This document shows positions 7,763 to 13,717 of a DNA stretch of 64,000 bases, piece after piece. Numbering within the stretch: position 1 is the first letter of the stretch; every line of letters begins with the position of its first letter. This DNA is from Rossellomorea sp036867415 (GTDB taxonomy: Bacteria > Bacillota > Bacilli > Bacillales > Bacillaceae_B), in contig NZ_JBAJHU010000002.1 in NCBI RefSeq assembly GCF_036867415.1, forward strand, positions 496,001 through 560,000, in the 5' to 3' direction. The notes beneath the pieces were generated by a model that did not search any database, was not told the origin of the DNA, and was given only the letters and a program-made list of their open reading frames with translations. Position numbers and translations under genes: made by a program.

Positions 7763-9036
7763 TGTTTTCCTCCATTAGTTATGTGAATTTTTGATTGATT
7801 TATAGATTCCTGATAATAATAGCAGGCATTTTTATACTTTCGATCTTGAAAATAATAATCTGCCAGTAGTTTATAATAACAAGCTAAATCTTTCTTCTGC
7901 CGTTTCTCTTTTAAAATCGGCAGAGCTTCTTCCAGCATAAATACTTCGAAACGTTCATCAAGAGGATTCACTAAAAAGTCATACAATTTTAAATTCATTT
8001 CAAGTATTGAATCCAGCAGATTAACGCGAGCGGATAGTTCTCTCCCCTTGTGGATCCATTGGGCAGCCTCTACTACCATTCCTTCCTGGTAGTACAGTTT
8101 GATCAACCCCAACACAGTGATCATTTTCTTGTTGGTAGACAATTCTTCTTTCATTTCAAAACTCATTAGATACTGCTCGATGGCTTTACGTATATCCCCC
8201 CTTTCAAAATGTAAACTGCCCAGATTATGATGACAGTTTGCCAGTAATGCTCTATCGGAAGTAGCCTCTGCAATGATGAACGCTTTTTTATAGCTTTCAA
8301 TTGCATTATCAAGTTCTCCCATCCCTTTATATGCCACGCCGATTGTGATATGACACTGCGCACACCTAAGCAATTCATAAATATTTTGATAATGAGAAAG
8401 TGCTTTTTCTGCATAATAGATTCCTAGATGGTATTTCCATAGCTGAACAGAAGTCAAAGATAAAAGATAGTAGAGATCATTCTTTTCGTTATGGTATAAG
8501 AAAATCTTGCTATCCAAGTATTTTTCGGCATTTCGATAGTGCTCGAAGGCAGATTCATATATATGTGAAGCATAATAATAGTCTCCTACGAATTTATGCC
8601 AATAATATTTTTCCAATGGTATATAGTCAGAATAATATTGAGTTAACCGACTTATATGATCTTCTGCTTCTTCCATTTGTTGAGTAATCACATAGAAACG
8701 GACAAGGTGAATTTCATAAAGTTTAATTAAACCTGAGTTATTTACCTTACTGAATTTATCTTGGATATCAGAATAAGCATGAACCGCTTCATTCTTCTTT
8801 CCCTTTAACAGGAGTTCGAACCAGCTGTTCATTGTTTGAAATAGATCCTCTTGCTCGCTTTCTTCGTAAGGAATTTCCAGTTTCTCACATAAAAGCTCGA
8901 TGATTTCCTTAGCAGGGATTGCTTGATTATTTTCAATTTTAGATAAGTAGGATTTTGAAATGATGCCCTCCGCTAAATCATCTTGAGTCATTCCTTTGTT
9001 TAATCGATGAAATTTAATCCGATTTCCTATTTCCAA
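7759..9036 (-). CDS. XRE-family HTH/TPR regulator of the RRNPP type (NprR/PlcR-like)
   Basis: About 425 aa. An N-terminal HTH (IGNRIKFHRLNKGMTQDDLA..SYLSKIENNQAIP) is followed by TPR-like helical repeats across the rest (e.g. CHITIGVAYKGMGELDNAIE, CHHNLGSLHFERGDIRKAIE). Length matches NprR (about 423 aa). RRNPP regulators bind re-imported peptides; the coupled downstream pro-peptide is the likely ligand source. I chose TTG at 9036, eight bases after AGGAGGGG; a GTG at 9045 overlaps that SD. It lies between lanP and the region of repeated ATYYGGATAA motifs, so control of the lantibiotic genes is plausible but not shown. Confidence 0.85.
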   Translation of the reverse strand: MEIGNRIKFHRLNKGMTQDDLAEGIISKSYLSKIENNQAIPAKEIIELLCEKLEIPYEESEQEDLFQTMNSWFELLLKGKKNEAVHAYSDIQDKFSKVNNSGLIKLYEIHLVRFYVITQQMEEAEDHISRLTQYYSDYIPLEKYYWHKFVGDYYYASHIYESAFEHYRNAEKYLDSKIFLYHNEKNDLYYLLSLTSVQLWKYHLGIYYAEKALSHYQNIYELLRCAQCHITIGVAYKGMGELDNAIESYKKAFIIAEATSDRALLANCHHNLGSLHFERGDIRKAIEQYLMSFEMKEELSTNKKMITVLGLIKLYYQEGMVVEAAQWIHKGRELSARVNLLDSILEMNLKLYDFLVNPLDERFEVFMLEEALPILKEKRQKKDLACYYKLLADYYFQDRKYKNACYYYQESINQSKIHITNGGKQ

Positions 9037-9366
9037 ATTCCCCACCCCTCCTCATTATAGCCTCTCATGGTATGAATAACCTATTATAAATTACACATTT
9101 GGATAAGTATTCAACTCGCCATAATTATCTGGATATTTTTCTAAATTATAACTATTTTTCATGAAACATTTCCAGATTATCTTCTATATTTTAGAAATAT
9201 TTTGTATTATAATGTAAATAATTAAATGTATTTGTAAAAAAATGGTGAAATAAAATAACTTTAATCCGACTATTTTCCTTTGTTTTTTTTCTGATAGTTT
9301 TTGTTTATTTAGGAGAGAAAATAAATAAAAACACCCCCTATTAGGAGGTGCAGGATGAATAGCTGA
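9037..9366. other. Intergenic: regulator promoter region with repeated ATYYGGATAA-like motifs
   Basis: Holds the regulator SD, a minus-strand TATAAT at 9083-9088 without a good -35, and three motif copies: ATTTGGATAA (9097-9106), ATCTGGATAT (9127-9136) and AATCTGGAAA on the minus strand (9169-9178). The rest is very AT-rich. The right end holds the terminator at 9320-9350. Confidence 0.5.
9320..9350 (-). terminator. Rho-independent terminator of the 40-aa peptide gene
   Basis: On the minus strand CACCTCC-TAATA-GGGGGTG (one mismatch) is followed by TTTTTATTTATTTT. It starts 16 bases after the stop codon of the small gene. Confidence 0.75.
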
Positions 9367-9489
9367 TCAATCATAATGTCCTTTTGAATGTTTCAGTAAG
9401 AAATCCATTAGTTTTATTGGATTATCTTTTACACTTTTATTAGAATCAATCACATGCCCCTGCTTCTTCATTACTTCTGTTTTAGACAT
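9367..9489 (-). CDS. Small hypothetical protein, 40 aa
   Basis: ATG at 9487-9489 with SD GGGAG five bases upstream, 40 codons, TGA, then a proper terminator. The peptide begins MSKTEVMKKQGHVIDSNK and ends MDFLLKHSKGHYD. It has no signal peptide, no Cys and no hydrophobic segment. I do not recognise the family. Its own SD and terminator make expression likely. It sits upstream of the RRNPP regulator, so a signalling or regulatory peptide is conceivable, but nothing in the sequence proves it. Confidence 0.6.
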   Translation of the reverse strand: MSKTEVMKKQGHVIDSNKSVKDNPIKLMDFLLKHSKGHYD

Positions 9490-9702
9490 AATCTCCCTAC
9501 CTTTCAATTCAATGAATGTGTGAGATTTCCTTTATCAGGAATTAACACTTAACTCTATTTATTCTTTATTATCCAGTTTTCTCCTTTAAATTGTTTTAGT
9601 GCTATTACAGTCCCTAGACTCTCAAAAAAAATGAAGGTTGGGATATATACAGATCATATAGTTCTAAAGACGAACAAAATCACGATACCTTTTTTTGACA
9701 CC

Positions 9703-9773
9703 GCTCTTGATTTCCTTGCAAGATTTCGCTTTCCGAGGTCAGACGGCGAGCCTCCTCAGACTAAATTAACAGC
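9703..9773. repeat. Internally deleted copy of the ~130-bp terminal-inverted-repeat element
   Basis: Begins GCTCTTGATTTCC and ends AATTAACAGC, the two termini of the element found complete at 11378-11507. It retains the TTTCGCTTTCCG and GAGCCTCCTC blocks in opposite orientation. Most of the interior is missing. Confidence 0.65.
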
Positions 9774-9810
9774 TGGGACTAGCTAATAACTACTACTTGC
9801 TTTACAAAAT

Positions 9811-9871
9811 ATCAAAAAAATCCGAACTAATTCGAATTCTAGTTAAAGAATATGAATATAGTTCGGATTTT
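9811..9871 (-). terminator. Terminator of the LysM-NlpC/P60 gene (long-loop hairpin)
   Basis: A perfect 13-bp stem AAAATCCGAACTA (9817-9829) / TAGTTCGGATTTT (9859-9871), with a 29-base loop and a T7 run on the minus strand. It is nested inside an outer 9-bp repeat CTGGGACTA (9773-9781) / TAGTCCCAG (9889-9897). Confidence 0.65.
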
Positions 9872-9927
9872 CTAAGACTAAAACACTTTAGTCCCAGTCT
9901 CTCTGTTCCATTACACATCAATTTAAA

Positions 9928-10863
9928 TTAAAACGTTCTATACCCCGCAAATCTAGGAGACCAATAAGAATTGCTCAGTTTCGTCACAACCACACCGCTG
10001 TCCGATGCGTGAATGAATTCCCCATTGCCGACATAGATGCCCATATGGCTGATGCCTGCCTTATATGTGTTTTTAAAGAAAACAAGATCTCCTGGCTTCG
10101 GGTTTGAGATAGCAGTTGAACGGCTGTAGTAGCCCTCTGTGTTCGTACGTGCAATGCTCATTCCTGCCTGATTGAATACATAATAGATGAACCCGCTGCA
10201 GTCAAAGCCGCTTGGAGATGTTCCGCCCCATGCATATGGCGAACCGATGTATTTCTTGGCGATATCCACAACATTGGACGATGGCGCATCTGACTGTGAA
10301 GAACCAATCTTCAGTTTCTGTCCGACATAAATCGTGTTGGACGTCAGCCCATTCCAGGACTTGATCTGGGAAACCGATGTATTGTATTTCACAGCGATAT
10401 GGGACAGGGTGTCACCCGACTGGACCGTGTATGTTCCGGTTGTAGGTGCCGGCTCAGGCTGAGAAGTCGATGATGGTGCAGATACCTTCAGCACTTGTCC
10501 AGGATGGATGACATCACTCGTAAGGTTATTCCACTTTTTCAGTTCAGCTACATATACATCAAATTCCTGACCGATCTTTGATAGATAATCTCCGGATCGA
10601 ACGGTATATGTTTTAGCAGAAGATGTTGTCGGGGCGGATACTTCCAGTACTTGATTTACGTAGATCATATCCGACGAAAGGTCGTTCCAATTTTTCAGGT
10701 TCGAAACGGTTGTATCATATTTATAGGCAATCACAGACAGTGAATCACCGGATTTCACGCGATAAGAAGCGGCTTCAGCAGATGTAACGGCAAGTGACGA
10801 GACTAGAGCAGCAGTTGTTACGGCAATAATCGTTTTCTTCAAAAGTAAATTCTCCTTCTTCAT
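9928..10863 (-). CDS. Secreted LysM x3 - NlpC/P60 D,L-endopeptidase (LytE/LytF/CwlS-like)
   Basis: 311-aa cell-wall hydrolase. Signal peptide (TIIAVTTAALVSSLAVTSAEA), then three LysM repeats (about 33-75, 84-127, 146-188; each with YxVxSGDxLSxI...W and L...Y/HxxQxL), then an NlpC/P60 domain. Catalytic Cys222 (DCSGF), His273 (SHMGIYVG) and His285 (FIHAS) are visible. Family role: cleave gamma-D-Glu-mDAP bonds in peptidoglycan stem peptides, often in cell separation. A close paralogue lies at 56280-57326. Monocistronic, with its own terminator. Confidence 0.93.
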   Translation of the reverse strand: MKKENLLLKKTIIAVTTAALVSSLAVTSAEAASYRVKSGDSLSVIAYKYDTTVSNLKNWNDLSSDMIYVNQVLEVSAPTTSSAKTYTVRSGDYLSKIGQEFDVYVAELKKWNNLTSDVIHPGQVLKVSAPSSTSQPEPAPTTGTYTVQSGDTLSHIAVKYNTSVSQIKSWNGLTSNTIYVGQKLKIGSSQSDAPSSNVVDIAKKYIGSPYAWGGTSPSGFDCSGFIYYVFNQAGMSIARTNTEGYYSRSTAISNPKPGDLVFFKNTYKAGISHMGIYVGNGEFIHASDSGVVVTKLSNSYWSPRFAGYRTF

Positions 10864-11046
10864 GTAAAATTTTCATGCTTTACCATTATGGAAGAAGGAG
10901 ATTGATAGGTTAATAGTACTTTTAGGGTATTCTGGGGAAAATACCCTGGAAACCGCATGATTACAGTGTTTAGTAATTTATGGTTCTATTTCCATGTTGG
11001 GTTGGAGATTGAACGTAATTGTGGAATTATGCCCATTTGGGTAGTT

Positions 11047-11216
11047 TGAGTGGTGCCTGGCTCATTTGCACGAGTTTGAGCCTGGCTCGATTGACCCGGT
11101 TTGAGCCTGGCTCAATTTGTTTAAGTGTACCTGGTACAATGACCCTGATAATGTACCGGGTACACAACTGCAGATCTGTGCCAGGAACAATTCCCCCAAT
11201 TTGTGTGCCTGGCACA
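11047..11216. repeat. 25-bp-phased array of imperfect palindromes (7 units)
   Basis: Seven palindromic cores: GTGCCTGGCTCA, TGAGCCTGGCTCG, TGAGCCTGGCTCA, GTACCTGGTAC, GTACCGGGTAC, GTGCCAGGAAC, GTGCCTGGCAC. The central CCTGG-type pentamers start at 11056, 11081, 11106, 11130, 11156, 11181 and 11208, so the period is about 25 bp. Related arrays are at 17668-17780 and 22869-22956. Confidence 0.85.
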
Positions 11217-11226
11217 GAAATAAAAA

Positions 11227-11240
11227 TGAAAACGCTACCC
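11227..11240 (+). promoter_or_regulatory. Possible cre (CcpA) site upstream of the treP promoter
   Basis: TGAAAACGCTACCC matches the cre consensus TGWAANCGNTNWCA except near its 3' end. A second imperfect candidate, TGTAAGCGTTTATC, lies at 11316-11329. Either would fit carbon catabolite repression of trehalose use. Confidence 0.4.
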
Positions 11241-11247
11241 ATTTTTA

Positions 11248-11276
11248 TTGACAACTTGTATATACATGAATAGAAT
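11248..11276 (+). promoter_or_regulatory. SigA-type promoter of treP
   Basis: TTGACA (11248-11253), 17-bp spacer, TAGAAT (11271-11276). Operator 1 lies inside the spacer, so repressor binding would block RNA polymerase. Confidence 0.8.
11256..11267. promoter_or_regulatory. TreR operator 1
   Basis: TTGTATATACAT, one base from the palindrome TTGTATATACAA reported for B. subtilis TreR. It overlaps the treP promoter spacer. Confidence 0.75.
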
Positions 11277-11287
11277 AATAGTATATC

Positions 11288-11299
11288 TTGTATATACAA
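11288..11299. promoter_or_regulatory. TreR operator 2
   Basis: Perfect palindrome TTGTATATACAA just downstream of the predicted treP transcription start, 32 bp (about three helical turns) from operator 1. Confidence 0.8.
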
Positions 11300-11377
11300 C
11301 AAGACCCCTTAATGATGTAAGCGTTTATCTATTCCTTGGATTGTGTGAAAGATTACCTATTATTTACACGTGATCCA

Positions 11378-11507
11378 GCTGTTGATTGGAGTGCATGACG
11401 CAGACTCCTGCGGAAGAAGTGGCCAATGTGAGACTCCACAGGAGCGCAGCGACGAGAGGCTCACGGGTCACCCGCGGAAAGCGAAGTCTTGCACGGGAAT
11501 CAACAGC
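11378..11507. repeat. ~130-bp dispersed element with terminal inverted repeats
   Basis: Ends GCTGTTGATT (11378-11387) and AATCAACAGC (11498-11507) are perfect inverted repeats. The interior has GACTCCTGCGG, GAGACTCCACAGGAGCG, GAGGCTCAC and CCGCGGAAAGCGAAG blocks. I recognise this as an intergenic repeat common in Bacillaceae. It has no coding capacity. Other copies: 13419-13674 (interrupted) and 9703-9773 (deleted). Confidence 0.8.
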
Positions 11508-11694
11508 GGTGTTCATAGTAGATCTGATATTTATCCAAAAAAGCTTGAAATAGCATATTTAGAGACGTTTTCCACAAACTATTTAAGGGAATTCCATTAA
11601 TAGAAATGAAAGCGGGTACATGATTGCTTTCGACCATTAACGGGGCGGATTGGCATAGTCCAAACGATCCCCGAGAAATCAGGGAGGGAATTTC

Positions 11695-13110
11695 ATGAGC
11701 GTGAATAAAGAATCAGTTCGCGAAATCATTGAAGCGCTTGGCGGCAAGGAGAATATCCAGACGGGCACGCACTGTGTGACGCGACTACGCTTAGTGCTGA
11801 AGGACGAAAAGAAAGTAGACAAGGAACGTTTGGAAGAGATTGATATCGTTAAAGGATCATTCTCCTCCAACGGGCAGTTCCAAGTTGTTATTGGACAAGG
11901 CCTTGTGAATAAAGCGTATCAAATTTTAGCGGAAGAAACCGGTATCGAGCAGGCATCGAAGCAGGATGTCAAAGATGCTGCGACGCAGAACCTGAACCCT
12001 CTGCAGCGTGCGATCAAGACATTGGCAGACATCTTCATCCCGATCCTGCCGGCGATCGTAACGGCCGGTTTATTGATGGGTCTGAATAATATCCTGACTG
12101 GACCCGGTATCTTCTATGATGAACAATCTGTGATCGATGTTCATCCACAATGGGCAGATTTAGCAAGCATCATCAACCTGATTGCCAACACGGCCTTCGT
12201 GTTCCTGCCCGGATTGATTGGTTGGTCGGCGGTTAAGCGTTTCGGCGGAAGTCCATTACTCGGTATCGTTTTAGGTCTTATGCTTGTACATCCGGACTTG
12301 TTGAACGCTTGGTCTTACGGCAGCGCCGAAAAGGTTCCGACTTGGAATCTGTTCGGACTGGAAGTAGACAAGATCGGGTATCAGGGACAGGTATTGCCAA
12401 TCCTCTTCGCATCTTACTTGTTAGCGAAGATTGAAATGTTCCTAGATAAACGGGTCCATGACTCGATTAAATTGCTGGTCGTTGCACCGGTTGCGTTATT
12501 GATCACTGGCTTCGCATCGTTCATCCTGATCGGACCTGTTACCTTCTTCATCGGTAACTTATTGACTGACGGCGTCGTGTGGGTATTCGACTCTGTATCT
12601 TGGTTAGGCGGATTACTATACGGCGGACTATACGCAGTCATGGTTATCACGGGTATGCACCATACGTTCCTGGCAGTCGACCTGCAACTTGTCGGAAGCG
12701 AAGGCGGCACATTCTTATGGCCGATCCTGGCTCTGTCCAACATTGCTCAAGGTTCAGCCGCTCTTGCAATGATGTTCGTCGCGAAGAAAGAAAATGAAAA
12801 GCTGCGCGGTTTGGCAGGAACTTCTGCGATTTCAGCCTATCTCGGCATCACGGAACCGGCGATGTTCGGGGTTAACCTCCGCTACCGCTACCCGTTCATC
12901 AGTGCCTTGATCGGTTCTGCAATCGGCGGGGTGCTGCTCGCGATGACTGGAACCAAAGCATTCTCCATCGGTGTCGGAGGACTGCCGGGATTCTTATCCA
13001 TCATCCCGGAATACTGGATTCCATTCTTCATCGGAATGGCAATCGCAATTGTCGTACCATTCGTATTGACAATGGTTTGGTCTAAGTTCAGCAAGAATAA
13101 ACCGGTATAA
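11695..13110 (+). CDS. treP: Trehalose-specific PTS permease, EIIBC component
   Basis: 471-aa membrane protein that imports and phosphorylates trehalose to trehalose-6-phosphate. The N-terminal EIIB domain carries phosphocysteine Cys27 in TGTHCVTRLRL. The EIIC domain follows from about residue 105, with many membrane segments and the GITEPAMFGVNLRYRYPF motif. No EIIA domain, so a soluble EIIA (e.g. PtsG/Crr-type) must be supplied elsewhere. SD AGGGAGGGAATTTC precedes the ATG. Strong promoter and two TreR-type operators lie upstream. treA follows 600 bp downstream. EIIBC length matches B. subtilis TreP. Confidence 0.95.
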   Translation: MSVNKESVREIIEALGGKENIQTGTHCVTRLRLVLKDEKKVDKERLEEIDIVKGSFSSNGQFQVVIGQGLVNKAYQILAEETGIEQASKQDVKDAATQNLNPLQRAIKTLADIFIPILPAIVTAGLLMGLNNILTGPGIFYDEQSVIDVHPQWADLASIINLIANTAFVFLPGLIGWSAVKRFGGSPLLGIVLGLMLVHPDLLNAWSYGSAEKVPTWNLFGLEVDKIGYQGQVLPILFASYLLAKIEMFLDKRVHDSIKLLVVAPVALLITGFASFILIGPVTFFIGNLLTDGVVWVFDSVSWLGGLLYGGLYAVMVITGMHHTFLAVDLQLVGSEGGTFLWPILALSNIAQGSAALAMMFVAKKENEKLRGLAGTSAISAYLGITEPAMFGVNLRYRYPFISALIGSAIGGVLLAMTGTKAFSIGVGGLPGFLSIIPEYWIPFFIGMAIAIVVPFVLTMVWSKFSKNKPV

Positions 13111-13186
13111 TGAAAGTTGGCCATCCAGGAGCTTAAACAGATCGATGGATCGGCATTTAGATAGAGAATAAAGATAATAGTAGACG

Positions 13187-13204
13187 AACTTGTATATACA
13201 AGTT
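13187..13204. promoter_or_regulatory. TreR operator 3 (internal, perfect 18-bp palindrome)
   Basis: AACTTGTATATACAAGTT is fully palindromic and contains the TTGTATATACAA core of the treP operators. A GATAAT lies shortly before it (13173-13178), but no good -35 is visible. It may control a treA-proximal promoter or act at a distance by looping with the treP operators. Confidence 0.7.
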
Positions 13205-13220
13205 AAAATGAGGGGGCGAT

Positions 13221-13280
13221 AGTGGTCAACGGCACATTCCAATTCGGAAGTGTGTTGTTGGTCCCGCTCTCTTTTTATTT
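13221..13280 (+). terminator. Possible hairpin/attenuator between treP and treA
   Basis: CACATTCC-aattc-GGAAGTGTG stem, extended imperfectly by GTCAAC/GTTGGT, followed by a T-rich stretch (CTCTCTTTTTATTT). It lies just after operator 3. Weak call. Confidence 0.35.
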
Positions 13281-13418
13281 GAAAGATGCTTTAGTGCGTT
13301 AATAAAGCTAGGGGCGGACTTATATAAGCTTGGATAGAAAACGAACTGTTCAGATGTCCTTTCCTAACAATTTTTATAACTACTATTTACTAAAATGGCT
13401 ATGTTATAGCTGGTTTCA

Positions 13419-13674
13419 GCTTTTGATTGGAGCGTAAGACGAAGACTCCTGCGGGAAACGTGGCCAAGGTGAGACCTGTCCAGCTCCAGGGCTTAGAGGC
13501 ACATTTCATAAGTCAAATCGCTCAAGAAGGCAAAGAACGCCTTCGTGCTCGATTCGCCTTATGCCACCCGCCTCTGAACAAAGCCCTTCCGCTTTTCTAA
13601 CCCACAGGAGCGCAGTGACGAGGAGGCTCACAGGTCACCCGCGGAAAGCGAAGTCTTACGCGGAAATCAAAAGC
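13419..13674. repeat. Second 130-bp inverted-repeat element, interrupted by another element
   Basis: Ends GCTTTTGATT (13419-13428) and AATCAAAAGC (13665-13674) are perfect inverted repeats. The interior matches the 11378-11507 copy (GACTCCTGCGGG, GGAGCGCAG, GAGGCTCAC, CCGCGGAAAGCGAAG) but is split at GTGAGACC / CCCACAGG by 124 bp of unrelated sequence. Confidence 0.8.
13477..13600. repeat. Nested repeat inserted in the 130-bp element
   Basis: Starts TGTCCAGCTCCAGGGCTTAG and ends CCCTTCCGCTTTTCTAA. It contains the AAGGC...GCCTTCGTGCTC hairpin and ATAAG...CTTATGCC. I recognise it as another Bacillaceae intergenic repeat type (TCTAGCTCCAGCGCC...GCGCTTCCGC). The flanks ACC/ACC could be a 3-bp target duplication. 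Confidence 0.7.
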
Positions 13675-13717
13675 GCATCCAAAAGTACAAACTAATTAAA
13701 GGATGGTGTTTAGCAAC

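Larger units (their letters stand above)
9490..9927. other. Intergenic with deleted repeat element and nested hairpins
   Basis: Holds the upstream region of the 40-aa gene, an internally deleted copy of the 130-bp inverted-repeat element (9703-9773) and nested hairpins (9773-9897). No further coding frame with an SD was seen. Confidence 0.5.
10864..11694. other. Long intergenic with palindrome array, tre promoter/operators and repeat element
   Basis: From left: 5' region of the hydrolase gene, an inverted repeat AGGGTATT/AATACCCT (10924-10947), a 25-bp-phased palindrome array (11047-11216), the treP promoter with two TreR-type operators (11248-11299), a cre-like site, and a complete 130-bp repeat element (11378-11507). 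No convincing gene lies here. Confidence 0.6.
13111..13717. other. treP-treA intergenic: third operator, hairpin, nested repeats
   Basis: Contains a perfect TreR-type palindrome (13187-13204), a possible hairpin followed by TCTCTTTTTATTT (13221-13280), and a 130-bp element interrupted by a second element (13419-13674). No terminator typical of an operon end follows treP directly, so read-through into treA is possible. Confidence 0.5.

Noticed and set aside
11047..11216. CRISPR-like array
   Set aside because: Repeats are 11-13 bp palindromes with only ~12-bp spacers and variable arms; no 20-40-bp direct repeats and no cas genes nearby.
11019..11302. Overlapping open frames on both strands across the palindrome array
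   Set aside because: They read through the repeats (recurring VPGT residues), have no SD and overlap the tre promoter; the same artefact occurs at 17400-17844.
12414..12743. Antisense frame inside treP (109 aa)
   Set aside because: Shadow of the treP codons; no SD and no recognisable protein features.
13111..13420. Pseudogene remnant between treP and treA
   Set aside because: No frame or motif of any recognisable protein; only an operator and a hairpin can be supported.
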